A stretch of DNA of 53,474 nucleotides from Coriobacteriia bacterium (GCA_030540225.1 JAUNWQ010000003.1:1-53474), one strand, 5' to 3'. Positions 23,971 through 32,450 are shown, counted from the stretch's first letter. Made by a program: numbers and translations. The notes: generated by a model from the letters alone, not told the origin.

Positions 23971-26193
23971 TTAGGCCTCGTGGCGACGGCGCGGCGTGCG
24001 GCCGTTGCTCGAGCGCTGGCTGCGGCCGGGGCGCATGTCGCGCTCACCGCGATCATTGTTGTTGCGGTGAGAATGCTCGCGTCCGTTGTCGGCGGAGCCT
24101 TCGGGGGCATCGGGCTTATCGAGGCGATCGAGCGAGATCTTGCCCGTCTTCGGGTCGACCTCGAGGACTTGCACCTTCACGATGTCGCCCAGGGAGAGGA
24201 CGTCTTCAACCTTGCCCACGCGGCCGTTGGCGACGCGGGAGATGTGGAGCAGGCCGTCCTTGCCCGGCGTGAGCTTCACGAAGGCGCCGAAGTCCTTGAT
24301 ACCGACGACTTCGCCCTCGTAGATCTCGCCGACCTCGGGCTCCTTTACGATGCCCAAGATCATGGCCTTGGCAGCCTCGCCGGCCTTGCCCTCGACTGCA
24401 GCGATGTGGATGGTGCCGTCTTCCTGGATGTCGATGTTGGCGCCCGTCTCCTCCTGGATGCCGCGGACGACCTTGCCGCCGGAGCCGATGACGTCGCGGA
24501 TCTTGTCGACGGGAATGTGGATGGTCTCGATGCGCGGCGCGGTGTCGCGAAGCTCAGCGCGGGGCTCGGGCAGCTTCTCGAGCATGGCGCTCAAGATGAA
24601 TGCGCGGCCTTCGTGAGCCTGCTTGAGCGCACGTGCGAGGATGTCCACGGACAGGCCCTTGGCTTTGTTGTCCATCTGAAGTGCGGTGATGCCCTTCGAC
24701 GTGCCGCAGACCTTGAAGTCCATGTCGCCAAGGAAGTCCTCGAGGCCCTGGATATCGGAGAGGATGACGACGTCGTCGCCTTCCTTGATAAGGCCCATGG
24801 CGATGCCGGAGACGGGGGCCTTGATGGGCACGCCCGCGTCCATGAGCGCGAGAGTGGAGCCGCAGGTGGACGCCATCGAGGAAGAACCGTTGGACTCCAT
24901 AATCTCGGAGACTACGCGGATGGCGTAGGGGAACTCGTCCTCGGAGGGAATCACGGGCAGAAGCGCGCGCTCGGCGAGAGCGCCGTGGCCGATTTCTCGG
25001 CGCTTCGGGGAGCCCATGCGGCCAACTTCGCCGGTGCAGTACGGCGGGAAGTTGTACTGATGCATGTAGCGCTTGCCCTCGACCGGCTCGATGGTGTCGA
25101 GGCGCTGCCACTCGTTGAGCATGCCGAGCGTGCAGATGGAGAGCGCTTGGGTCTGGCCGCGCTGGAAGAGACCGGAGCCGTGAACGCGGGGCAGGTAGCC
25201 AGGAACGATGTGCAGCGGGCGAATTTCGTCCGGGCGGCGGCCGTCGGCGCGCTCGCCGGTCTCGATGACCATCTTGCGCATGGCCTTCTTCTCGAGCTTC
25301 TTAAGCGCAGCAGCGATGTCGGAGCCCCAGCTTGCGCGCTCTTCGTCGGAGAACTCGTTGGTGGTGATCTCGGCCTTCAGATCCTCGACCTTGCCCATGC
25401 GCGAGAGCTTGTCGGCGTCTTTGAGTGCTGCAGACATGCGATCGAAGTACGGCTCGACGCGCTCAGCGATTTCAGGAGCGGGGGTATGGAGCTTGTACTC
25501 CATCGGGGTGGGATTGACCTTGGCGATGAACTCGGCCTGTTTGTCGCAGAACGCGGCGATCGCTTCCTGGCCGAAGGTCATGGCAGCGAGCATGTCCTCT
25601 TCCGAGATTTCCTTAGCGCCCGCTTCGACCATGGAGATGTAGTCCTTGGTGCCGGCGATGGTGAGGTCGAGGTCGGAGTTGGCGTCCTCCTCGTAGGTGG
25701 GGTTGACGATGAACTCGCCCGTCTCAGCGTTGCGGCCGATCTTGACGCAGGCGGCAGGGCCGTCGAAGGGGGCACCGCCGACAAGCAGTGCCGCCGACGC
25801 GCCGCCGACGCAGATGACGTCAGGCTGATTCTCGCCGTCGCACACGAGCGTCGTTGCGACGATGTGGACCTCGTTTTTGTAGCCATCAGGGAAACCGGGG
25901 CGGATCGGACGGTCGATCATGCGAGCGTTTAAGGTGCCTTTCTCGGAAGGACGCGCCTCGCGCTTCAGGTAGCCGCCGGGGATGCGGCCGACGGAGTACA
26001 TCTTCTCGATGTAGTCGACCGTGAGGGGGAAGAAGTCGTAGTCTTTCTCCTGCTTGGAGACGACGGCGGTCACGAGAATCGTGGTGTCGCCTTGGGTGAC
26101 CAGCACGGCGCCGGTTGCCTGCTTGGCCAGCTCGCCAGTCTCGAAGCGGTACTGCTTACCGTACAGCTCGAAGGATTCGACGATCTTTTCCAT
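23971..26193 (-). CDS. pnp: Polyribonucleotide nucleotidyltransferase (PNPase)
   Basis: Phosphorolytic 3'-5' exoribonuclease. 740 residues: two RNase PH domains (GDTTILVTAV, the catalytic-side GRADGRRP-like ERADGRRPDEIRPLHI, and PSEDEFPYAIRVVSEIMESNGSSSM split over this segment), the helical linker, a KH domain with RDVIGSGGKVVRGIQEETG and an S1 domain GEVVGIKDFGAFVKL. The C-terminus is an Arg/Asn/Asp-rich tail of about 45 residues. ATG 26193 gives the family N-terminus MEKIVESFELYGK; the upstream sequence is a weak A/G-rich ribosome site. It follows rpsO, the classic rpsO-pnp pair. Confidence 0.97.
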   Translation of the reverse strand: MEKIVESFELYGKQYRFETGELAKQATGAVLVTQGDTTILVTAVVSKQEKDYDFFPLTVDYIEKMYSVGRIPGGYLKREARPSEKGTLNARMIDRPIRPGFPDGYKNEVHIVATTLVCDGENQPDVICVGGASAALLVGGAPFDGPAACVKIGRNAETGEFIVNPTYEEDANSDLDLTIAGTKDYISMVEAGAKEISEEDMLAAMTFGQEAIAAFCDKQAEFIAKVNPTPMEYKLHTPAPEIAERVEPYFDRMSAALKDADKLSRMGKVEDLKAEITTNEFSDEERASWGSDIAAALKKLEKKAMRKMVIETGERADGRRPDEIRPLHIVPGYLPRVHGSGLFQRGQTQALSICTLGMLNEWQRLDTIEPVEGKRYMHQYNFPPYCTGEVGRMGSPKRREIGHGALAERALLPVIPSEDEFPYAIRVVSEIMESNGSSSMASTCGSTLALMDAGVPIKAPVSGIAMGLIKEGDDVVILSDIQGLEDFLGDMDFKVCGTSKGITALQMDNKAKGLSVDILARALKQAHEGRAFILSAMLEKLPEPRAELRDTAPRIETIHIPVDKIRDVIGSGGKVVRGIQEETGANIDIQEDGTIHIAAVEGKAGEAAKAMILGIVKEPEVGEIYEGEVVGIKDFGAFVKLTPGKDGLLHISRVANGRVGKVEDVLSLGDIVKVQVLEVDPKTGKISLDRLDKPDAPEGSADNGREHSHRNNNDRGERDMRPGRSQRSSNGRTPRRRHEA

Positions 26194-26323
26194 GTGTTTC
26201 TTTCTTTCTCTTAGCCTCATGCGCCCTATTGCGCCTGAGCTTCTTCGGCTGCGGGGTACTCACATTCCCCCGCTTCCACGAGCGCGCCCGCCGGATGCGA
26301 TTCGCGACCGCCTTGCATATAGC

Positions 26324-26351
26324 ACGGGACCCGCAACTTGCGGGCCCACGT
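26324..26351 (-). other. Hairpin in the rpsO-pnp gap
   Basis: Minus strand ACGTGGGCCCGC, loop AAGTT, GCGGGTCCCGT: about 11 bp with one G-U and one bulge, beginning 8 bp after the rpsO stop. No U-tract. In Escherichia coli the corresponding gap holds an RNase III processing hairpin that governs PNPase levels; whether this one does is inference. Confidence 0.55.
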
Positions 26352-26358
26352 TCCAAGC

Positions 26359-26646
26359 TTAGATGTTGTCGCGAATACCGAGCTTCTTGATGAGTGCGCG
26401 GTACTCTTCGATGTCGCGCTCCTTGATGTGCTTCAGGAGGCCGCGACGCTTACCGATGAGCTTCATCAGGCCACGACGGGTGTGATTGTCCTTCTTGTGG
26501 GACTTCAGATGCTCGGTAAGATTGCGAATGCGCTCGGAGAGGATGGCGACCTGGACCTCGGCGGAGCCGGAGTCGTTGTCGGACTTACCGAATTCCTTGA
26601 TGAGTTCGGCGGTCTTCTCCTTGGAGATGCTGAGCTTCGTTGCCAT
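26359..26646 (-). CDS. rpsO: Ribosomal protein uS15
   Basis: Primary 16S rRNA-binding protein of the platform. 95 residues beginning [20 protein letters not shown], with [20 protein letters not shown] and the conserved [17 protein letters not shown]; all S15 hallmarks. ATG 26646 has AAGGTGG eight bases before. The promoter is about 110 bp upstream, leaving a ~100-nt leader in which S15 autoregulation would be possible. Confidence 0.97.
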   Translation of the reverse strand: MATKLSISKEKTAELIKEFGKSDNDSGSAEVQVAILSERIRNLTEHLKSHKKDNHTRRGLMKLIGKRRGLLKHIKERDIEEYRALIKKLGIRDNI

Positions 26647-26752
26647 TTGTTTTCCACCTTTCAAGTATCTAAGCTCTCGATCGTCCCGGGTAAGCAAGCG
26701 GGTGGCGCATGCGAACTAGGGGCGAACCAGCTGCCGTTATGACAGCCTGCTT

Positions 26753-26781
26753 ATTGTAATGGGACGTCTTCGGTGCGACAA
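26753..26781 (-). promoter_or_regulatory. Candidate rpsO-pnp promoter
   Basis: Minus strand TTGTCG (26781-26776), 17-bp spacer, TACAAT (26758-26753), in the gap between the TSCPD gene and rpsO. Transcription would start near 26746. Confidence 0.65.
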
Positions 26782-26824
26782 GTGAGACAAGGGGCATTCC
26801 CACCTGTTCTGCACAATCTGGCCG

Positions 26825-27073
26825 TTATTCGGCCGATTTCGCCTCGCGAAGAGCGTGGCAAAGCTGATCGGCGCACGAAGTGGAACGATTGCCGCAGGTG
26901 TTTCCATCGAGGATTGAGCAGACCTCGGCGATGTCTTTGCCCTCAACGAGCTTGGAAATTGCCTTCAGGTTGCCGTTGCATCCGCCGATGAAGTCGACAT
27001 GTTTGATCGAGTCGCCCTCGACCTCAACGTTGATGGCGCGGGAGCAAACCCCTTTGGTGCGATAGGTGTACAT
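26825..27073 (-). CDS. TSCPD domain protein (TIGR03905-like)
   Basis: An 82-residue protein: MYTYRTKGVCSRAINVEVEG, HVDFIGGCNGNLKAISKLVEG, then GNTCGNRSTSCADQLCHAL. This is the TSCPD fold, named after the motif found at the C-terminus of cobalamin-dependent ribonucleotide reductases, here as a free-standing protein with five cysteines, the last four in a CxGx..SCxxxxC arrangement that could bind metal. Function of the stand-alone family is not established. It follows recO by 15 bp and ends the phoH-recO operon. Confidence 0.85.
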   Translation of the reverse strand: MYTYRTKGVCSRAINVEVEGDSIKHVDFIGGCNGNLKAISKLVEGKDIAEVCSILDGNTCGNRSTSCADQLCHALREAKSAE

Positions 27074-27088
27074 TTCTTCCTCTTTCCG

Positions 27089-27865
27089 TCATTTCGATTC
27101 GTAAAGCCCGCTCGTGAACATAAACGAGAGCGAGCGAAGCCTGCAGCCGACATGCTCGACGCACCATCTCTGGCACAGATCGAGCACCGAGAACGCCTCG
27201 CGTACCCCCATGCGCGCGCCTGCGATGTCGGAAAACGTCGAGCGCAGAAGAAAGTTCGACCATTCGGCGGCTTGGGCGTCGATGTAGCCGGCTTCAGTAT
27301 GCGCTCGACAGTGCGAGCATATCACACCGCCTTCGCGCGGGGAGAAGGCGAGCGAGCCGTCCGACAGGGGCGTCACGGGATTTCCGCAAGCGGCGCACTC
27401 GGAGAGCACGGGTCGCACACCGGTCATGGCGAACGCCTTCAGAAGATGACCGGCAGCGATTGAAGGCGCACCTGCGGCATCGGTGTTGCACATCGCCCGA
27501 AGTGCGGTCTGCGTCATCGCGAAGAGGTTCGGGCATTCGAGGCCTGCTTGCGTGGTGCGCTCGACGAGCTCGGCTATAGGGGCGGCGGCGGAGGTGCGCT
27601 CGATGTCGCCGCGCAGGGCGGCATTTCCTTCGACGAGTCGCGCCTCGGACACTACATCGAGCGAGCGGCCCTTCGCGCAGAGGACGTCTGCCACCGAGAA
27701 GAGTTCGAGCCGCGAGGCGAAGCTGCTTTTCGGCTTGCGCGCCCCCTTGGCGACCGCGCGCAGTTGCGATCCGTCCTCGGCGAGCAGGGTGAGGATAAGG
27801 TCGCTCTCCCCCAGCTTCGTCTTGCGCACGACGATGACGCGCGCAGTATAGGTGGGACGTGCCAC
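27089..27865 (-). CDS. recO: DNA repair protein RecO
   Basis: Loads RecA onto SSB-coated DNA with RecR. 258 residues: N-terminal OB fold (ARVIVVRKTKLGESDLILTLL, KGARKPKSSFASRLELFS), a helical middle and a zinc site CAACGNPV ... ICSHCRAH (CxxC pairs). Start ATG 27865, 5 bp after the upstream PASTA gene. In this family of genomes recO commonly follows era, here separated from it by the PASTA gene. Confidence 0.95.
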   Translation of the reverse strand: MARPTYTARVIVVRKTKLGESDLILTLLAEDGSQLRAVAKGARKPKSSFASRLELFSVADVLCAKGRSLDVVSEARLVEGNAALRGDIERTSAAAPIAELVERTTQAGLECPNLFAMTQTALRAMCNTDAAGAPSIAAGHLLKAFAMTGVRPVLSECAACGNPVTPLSDGSLAFSPREGGVICSHCRAHTEAGYIDAQAAEWSNFLLRSTFSDIAGARMGVREAFSVLDLCQRWCVEHVGCRLRSLSFMFTSGLYESK

Positions 27866-27870
27866 GAGCG

Positions 27871-29475
27871 CTACTTCTTAAGCGATGGTTTGCTGGAGGC
27901 GATGCTGTTATCCGAGTTCCACTTGATGGTGCCCGACTTCTGCTCCGCCGAGCCGTAAATCGTGCCGAAAAGCAGCGTGTTCTCGAACTTCTTTGCGGTG
28001 ATTGTGTAGCTCACGACCCCGTCGCCCTCGTAGTTCACGCTGTCGCAGGAGACTATCTCGTAGTTAATGCCGTCCATGACAACGGTTGCGCCCTTGCTGA
28101 AGAAGGAATAGGTTTCGGAGACGAGCTCCTTCTCGCGCGACTTCGACACGGTGATCGTCACAGTGGAGCCTGATTTCAGCTTGGTCTCCGCGGCGGGATC
28201 GGTGGAAAGCACCGTGCCCTCGGAGCTGTCTTCGGAATACTTGGTTGCGACTTCGACGGCAAAGCCCGCCTCCTTGAGCGCGGCGGTGGCGTCGTCCTGC
28301 GATTTGCCAGTGACGTCAGGCACAACGTAGGACTCGGCAACCGTGACAGTCACGGCCGTCGCCGACTTCACCTTCGTTCCTGCTTGGGGCTCGACTTCGA
28401 GCACGGTGCCCTCGGCCTCGTCGGATTTCGCTGTCTTGAACGTGACGTTGCCAAGGCCCTCTTTCTCAAAGGCGGCCTTCGCCTCGTCTTGGGTGCTCCC
28501 TACGATGTCGGGGACGGCACGCGGGGTCGCAATGGAGACGTTCACCGTGGTTCCGCTGGGAACGCGCGAACCTGCAGCGGGGTCGGTGATGAGAACGATG
28601 CCCTCGACTTCGTCCGATTTTACCTGCGACGTGTCGACGGCGAATCCCTTGCTCTCGAGGAGCCAGATCGCGTCAGCCTGGGCCTCCCCCGACACATCGG
28701 GCACGGTCTTTCCACCCCAAAGCTCCAGCGAATAAGTGACGCCGATTGCCGCGGCGGCGAGGATGGCCACAACGACGACCGCAACGATCGCGCGGGTTCT
28801 GCGGGTAGCCTTGCGTTTCTTCGCTTCCTTCTCGGCGTCGGGCGACTCGTATTTCTTCTGGGCAGGCGCGGGCTCGCCCTCGATTTTGGGAAGCTCCATC
28901 GTATCGCCGGAGCGCCACGAGCGCGCAGGCGGGACATAGCTCGAGTCGACAAGCCGCTCGAAGCCCGACAGGTCGACGGTATTCGCCGCGTTCAGGTCGA
29001 TCTTGCGCGTCTGTTCGGTGGCGAGCGAATCGCTTCCGCTGGATTGAGGAATGTCGATGCGCGGCAGGGCCTCATCGAGTGCCTCGCGTTCGGCATCGTC
29101 GATTGCGTCATGCGAGGCCGCCTGCTCGTCGGGGATCTGCCCGAGTTCTTCGTCTTCGGCTTCCTCGATATCAAGCAATTCCGTTACATCGTCGATGGAG
29201 TCGGAGTCGTCTTCGTCGACGAGCTCGAAGGAGTTAGTCTCGTCGATACCGGACATCTTCGGGTCCTCAGCATTCAGGGGCGTAACGGCGTCGATGATCT
29301 GCGTCTTATCTGCATCACCCGCCTCTTCGCGCCCATCGAGCCCCTGCGCATCGCCGAGGGTCACCGCGTCGATGACCTGCGTTTTGCCGGCACTCGAGAG
29401 CAGAGGGCTCCCGCATTCATTGCAGAATTTAGCTCCTTCGCGATTTTCGCTTTGGCAATGAGGGCAGATCATCAT
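27871..29475 (-). CDS. Zinc-ribbon, single-pass membrane protein with three PASTA domains
   Basis: 534 residues. An N-terminal zinc ribbon (C4-x2-C7, C18-x2-C21) is followed by a long acidic cytoplasmic region containing near-repeats KTQVIDAVT (31-39) and KTQIIDAVT (57-65) and a related QTRKIDLN. One membrane helix at ~229-250 leads to three extracellular PASTA repeats (VPDVSGEAQADA, VPDIVGSTQDEA, VPDVTGKSQDDA; ~258-450) and a C-terminal beta-rich domain of about 85 residues. PASTA repeats bind muropeptides or lipid II in Ser/Thr kinases, but no kinase domain is present. The repeated Thr motifs look like possible FHA-recognised phosphosites; that is inference. Lies between era and recO. Confidence 0.87.
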   Translation of the reverse strand: MMICPHCQSENREGAKFCNECGSPLLSSAGKTQVIDAVTLGDAQGLDGREEAGDADKTQIIDAVTPLNAEDPKMSGIDETNSFELVDEDDSDSIDDVTELLDIEEAEDEELGQIPDEQAASHDAIDDAEREALDEALPRIDIPQSSGSDSLATEQTRKIDLNAANTVDLSGFERLVDSSYVPPARSWRSGDTMELPKIEGEPAPAQKKYESPDAEKEAKKRKATRRTRAIVAVVVVAILAAAAIGVTYSLELWGGKTVPDVSGEAQADAIWLLESKGFAVDTSQVKSDEVEGIVLITDPAAGSRVPSGTTVNVSIATPRAVPDIVGSTQDEAKAAFEKEGLGNVTFKTAKSDEAEGTVLEVEPQAGTKVKSATAVTVTVAESYVVPDVTGKSQDDATAALKEAGFAVEVATKYSEDSSEGTVLSTDPAAETKLKSGSTVTITVSKSREKELVSETYSFFSKGATVVMDGINYEIVSCDSVNYEGDGVVSYTITAKKFENTLLFGTIYGSAEQKSGTIKWNSDNSIASSKPSLKK

Positions 29476-29511
29476 GCGCGCATTCTCCCGTTCAAACGTC
29501 TCATCTGCGTT

Positions 29512-29517
29512 ATTGTA
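29512..29517 (-). promoter_or_regulatory. Possible -10 for the PASTA gene
   Basis: TACAAT on the minus strand, 37 bp before the PASTA start in a 126-bp gap; no acceptable -35 at the right distance. An imperfect CTGA...TCAG repeat lies just upstream. Otherwise I see nothing in this gap. Confidence 0.3.
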
Positions 29518-29601
29518 GCTGAACAGACGTCAGTATTTCGGCGTCGCTGCGCACTCCGTCCGATACGCGACAATACCTGCACAAAGCGAAGGCCGCGAGA
29601 A

Positions 29602-30516
29602 TTAAGCGCCCTCGCCGTAGCCGAAGCGGCGAATCTGCGTAGCGTCGCGACGCCAGTTCTTCTTCACCTTTACGTTCAAATCGAGGAACACACGGCAGCC
29701 GAGCAGCTGCTCGAGATCGGCTCGCGCCTCGCTGCCGATGCGCTTGATCGCAGCGCCCTTCTTCCCGATGATCATGCCTTTTTGGCTGTCGCGCTCAACG
29801 TAGATGGTGGCGAAGATGCGCTGGAGGTCCTTTTTCTTTTCGTACTGCATGTTATCGACGGCGACGCCGATCGAGTGCGGCACCTCATCGTGAAACGAGC
29901 GCAGGATCTTCTCGCGGATGAACTCGGCGATCACGACTTCCATCGGCTGGTCGGTCTGCATGTCGGGCGGGAACCACGCGGGGCCTTCGGGCAGGAAGAA
30001 GACAGCCTCCTCGACAAAGGCGTCGACGTTCGCTCCGCTTCGCGCGGAGAGCGCCACCATGGCGTCCCAGGTCATGAGGGCTTCTGCTGCCTCGCGCTGC
30101 GCGGCGATCTGCTCGGGTGTCGCGATGTCGGTCTTAGAGAGCACGCAGATGCGGCGTGCCTTGCAGGCGGCGACCTGCTTGGCGACCCATTCATCGCCGC
30201 GGCCGATCGGCTGGGAGGCGTCGATCACCATGGCAACGACGTCGATGTCTTGCAGGCCCTTGAGCGCGGACTCGTTGAGCTCCTCGCCGAGGGCGTCGTG
30301 GGGCTTGTGGATGCCCGGCGTGTCGACGAGGATGAGCTGGAAATCATCGCGCGTCAAGACAGCGCGGAAACGGTGGCGGGTCGTTTGGGCGGTCGAGGAG
30401 GTGATGGCGATCTTCTTGCCCATGATAGCGTTCAAAAGCGTCGACTTGCCCGCGTTCGGACGTCCGACGAGGGTGGCGAAACCCGACTTGAAACCTTCTT
30501 TTTGCATTCCTAGCAC
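29602..30516 (-). CDS. era: GTPase Era
   Basis: Ribosome-assembly GTPase binding the 3' end of 16S rRNA. About 304 residues: G1 GRPNAGKSTLLN, G2 switch with SSTAQTTRHR, G3 DTPGIHKPHDALGEELN, G4 SKTD, and KH domain KGMIIGKKGAAIKRIGSEAR. The start is GTG 30516 (GGAG seven bases upstream) overlapping the dgkA stop, or ATG 30507; the former has the better ribosome site. Confidence 0.97.
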   Translation of the reverse strand: MLGMQKEGFKSGFATLVGRPNAGKSTLLNAIMGKKIAITSSTAQTTRHRFRAVLTRDDFQLILVDTPGIHKPHDALGEELNESALKGLQDIDVVAMVIDASQPIGRGDEWVAKQVAACKARRICVLSKTDIATPEQIAAQREAAEALMTWDAMVALSARSGANVDAFVEEAVFFLPEGPAWFPPDMQTDQPMEVVIAEFIREKILRSFHDEVPHSIGVAVDNMQYEKKKDLQRIFATIYVERDSQKGMIIGKKGAAIKRIGSEARADLEQLLGCRVFLDLNVKVKKNWRRDATQIRRFGYGEGA

Positions 30517-30869
30517 AGCAGTTCTCCGATCTTGGGGATGAAAACGATGGCGGCGACGACAACCGAGGCCACGGCGAGAATGAGAGCCGCTCCCGCCGCG
30601 CAGTCTTTGGCGTGCTTTGCGAGCACGTGGTATTCAGGCGACACCAAGTCGACGACGGCTTCGATGGCGGTGTTCGCGGTCTCGGCCGCCATGACAGCAC
30701 CGATGCAGATGACGATAGCAAGCCACGAGGGGGCATCAATGCACAGGACGAACCCAAGCACAACGGCGGCAACGGCGAAGCCGGCGTCTATGCGCATGTT
30801 GCGTTGCTTAAAGGCGAACGCGACGCCCTCGGCTGCGCATTTGAAAGCATGAGGGAGCGATTGGGCCAT
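30510..30869 (-). CDS. dgkA: Diacylglycerol/undecaprenol kinase family protein
   Basis: 119-residue membrane kinase with three hydrophobic helices. Motifs: N-terminal SLPHAFKCAAEGVAFAFKQRNMRID, catalytic ETANTAIEAVVDLV and HVLAKHAKDCAAGAALI. Gram-positive members phosphorylate undecaprenol rather than diacylglycerol, recycling the peptidoglycan carrier lipid. It begins immediately after the ybeY stop and overlaps the era start: ybeY-dgkA-era is a widely conserved order. Confidence 0.93.
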   Translation of the reverse strand: MAQSLPHAFKCAAEGVAFAFKQRNMRIDAGFAVAAVVLGFVLCIDAPSWLAIVICIGAVMAAETANTAIEAVVDLVSPEYHVLAKHAKDCAAGAALILAVASVVVAAIVFIPKIGELLC

Positions 30870-31400
30870 CTAGTGCTCTCCCCTCACAAGCGCTCCCGGG
30901 CCGTTCATCTCGCCGAAGATGGAAAGCCCGAGCTCTCGTTTGCGCGCCCATCCGCGAAGAAGCTCCGCTTCGCGCGACTCCATGACCTCGGCCTCGTCGT
31001 CTTCGATGTGGTCGTAGCCGCACAGGTGCAAAAGGCCATGGACGAGAAGGACGCTCAGCTCGCCTTCGAAGGTTGTGCCGAACTGCTCGGTCTGCCGCTC
31101 GGCGACGTCAACCGCGATGATCACGTCTCCGAGCTCGAAGGGCATCCCAGGGATTTCGTCGCACCCTCCGCCCATCTCGTCGTCGAGCCCGTCGCATTCG
31201 AACGAAAGAACGTCGGTGGGACCGGTCTTTCCGCGGAATTCCCCGTTGAGGCGGGCCATCTCATCGTCGTCAACGAAGCTCACGGAGGCCTCGGCGTTTT
31301 GGGGGCAGTCCTCTTGGGAGAGCACGAAGGCGGCAAGCTCAGCGACGGGCACGCTCGCGATGAGGTTCTCTTTGTATTCGCAGTTCACTTCGATGTTCAT
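30870..31400 (-). CDS. ybeY: Endoribonuclease YbeY
   Basis: Zinc-dependent RNase for 16S rRNA 3' maturation and ribosome quality control. 176 residues; the zinc motif H-G-x-L-H-L-x-G-Y-D-H is complete (HGLLHLCGYDH), preceded by TDVLSFECD and GDVIIAVDVAERQ. ATG 31400 follows AAGGAG by six bases; longer open frame upstream overlaps phoH and is not used. 19 bp after phoH. Confidence 0.96.
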   Translation of the reverse strand: MNIEVNCEYKENLIASVPVAELAAFVLSQEDCPQNAEASVSFVDDDEMARLNGEFRGKTGPTDVLSFECDGLDDEMGGGCDEIPGMPFELGDVIIAVDVAERQTEQFGTTFEGELSVLLVHGLLHLCGYDHIEDDEAEVMESREAELLRGWARKRELGLSIFGEMNGPGALVRGEH

Positions 31401-31419
31401 GAAAATCTCCTTGCGTGCT

Positions 31420-32370
31420 TTAAGCATCGGCCCGGTCGTAGGCGGCGACGATTGCGGCCACGAGCGAATGCCGCACAACGTCTTTTCCCGAAAGGCGGCA
31501 AAACGACACATCGTCGATGTCCTCAAGAACGCGCTCGGCGTCGGCAAGGCCCGAGCGCGACCCCGGAAGGTCCCGCTGCGTCAGGTCGCCGGTGACGACC
31601 ATCTTCGAGTTGAAGCCGAGCCTGGTCAGGAACATCTTCATCTGCTCGGGTGTGGTGTTTTGCGCCTCGTCGAGGATGATAAAGCTGTCGTTTAAGGTGC
31701 GCCCGCGCATGAAGGCGAGCGGCGCGATCTCGATGACCCCGCTGTCGATGAGGTCGTTGGCGCGCTCCATGTCGGTCATGTCGAAGAGCGCGTCATAGAG
31801 CGGGCGGATATAGGGGTCGACTTTCTCGTTGATCGTACCCGGCAAAAAGCCCAGGTTCTCCCCCGCCTCAACGATAGGCCGGGTTAAGATGATGCGCCCG
31901 ACTTCCTTGCGCTTGAGCGCGGCGACGGCCATCGCCATGGCAAGATAGGTCTTGCCCGTTCCCGCGGGGCCGAGCCCGAACGTGATGGTGTGGAAACGGA
32001 TAGCGTCGACGTAACGCTTCTGGCCTGCCGTTTTCGGCCTGATGGCTCGCCCGCGAAAGGTGAGCAAGATGTCCTCTCGCAGCGCCTGGGGCGAGAACTC
32101 CGCGCTGCGGAGAAGCTCGATCGAGCGCAAGGCGTACTCGGGGTTCACTTCCTCGCCCCGCTCCGCAACCTTGATGAAGTCGGAGAAGAGCGCGGTGAGC
32201 GACTGCACTTCGCTCTGATCGCCTGCGAGGATGATGGAATCGCCCCTCACGGTGATGTTCGCCTCAAATGCCGATTCGACGACCCGCAGCGTCGAGTCCG
32301 CGGGGCCGACGACAAGCGCCAAGTCAACGCTCGCCGGTGCAGTTAGTGTAATTTGCGTTTTGTCTGTCAT
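31420..32370 (-). CDS. phoH: PhoH family ATPase
   Basis: Cytoplasmic P-loop ATPase related to RNA helicase motor domains, found next to ybeY in most bacteria and linked to RNA metabolism. 316 residues: Walker A GPAGTGKTYLAMA, TRPIVEAGENLGFLPG, Walker B FIILDEAQNTTPEQMKMFLTR, and GDLTQRDLPG. No ribosome site is visible before ATG 32370, but a TACAAT -10 ends seven bases before it, which points to a leaderless mRNA; ATG 32379 would then be upstream of the transcript. Confidence 0.94.
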   Translation of the reverse strand: MTDKTQITLTAPASVDLALVVGPADSTLRVVESAFEANITVRGDSIILAGDQSEVQSLTALFSDFIKVAERGEEVNPEYALRSIELLRSAEFSPQALREDILLTFRGRAIRPKTAGQKRYVDAIRFHTITFGLGPAGTGKTYLAMAMAVAALKRKEVGRIILTRPIVEAGENLGFLPGTINEKVDPYIRPLYDALFDMTDMERANDLIDSGVIEIAPLAFMRGRTLNDSFIILDEAQNTTPEQMKMFLTRLGFNSKMVVTGDLTQRDLPGSRSGLADAERVLEDIDDVSFCRLSGKDVVRHSLVAAIVAAYDRADA

Positions 32371-32377
32371 GCTTGCC

Positions 32378-32383
32378 ATTGTA
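32378..32383 (-). promoter_or_regulatory. -10 of the phoH operon
   Basis: TACAAT, with seven bases to the phoH ATG, so transcription would begin at or next to the A of the start codon. The -35 region is poor. Confidence 0.5.
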
Positions 32384-32450
32384 GCATGCGGGCAACACGT
32401 TACCCTGATGCCCGACATTCACCACATCACTGGATGCAGAAGGAACTATC

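Noticed and set aside
23962..25932. A 656-codon open frame antisense to pnp
   Set aside because: Mirror of a high-GC coding frame; no recognisable domain, and pnp on the other strand is certain.
28384..30513. A 709-codon open frame antisense to the PASTA gene and era
   Set aside because: It crosses two real genes and their spacer, with composition expected from the opposite strand and no ribosome site.
32384..32450. SAM or cobalamin riboswitch upstream of metF
   Set aside because: Fewer than 80 bp separate the divergent starts and no riboswitch core is visible; metH also has none.
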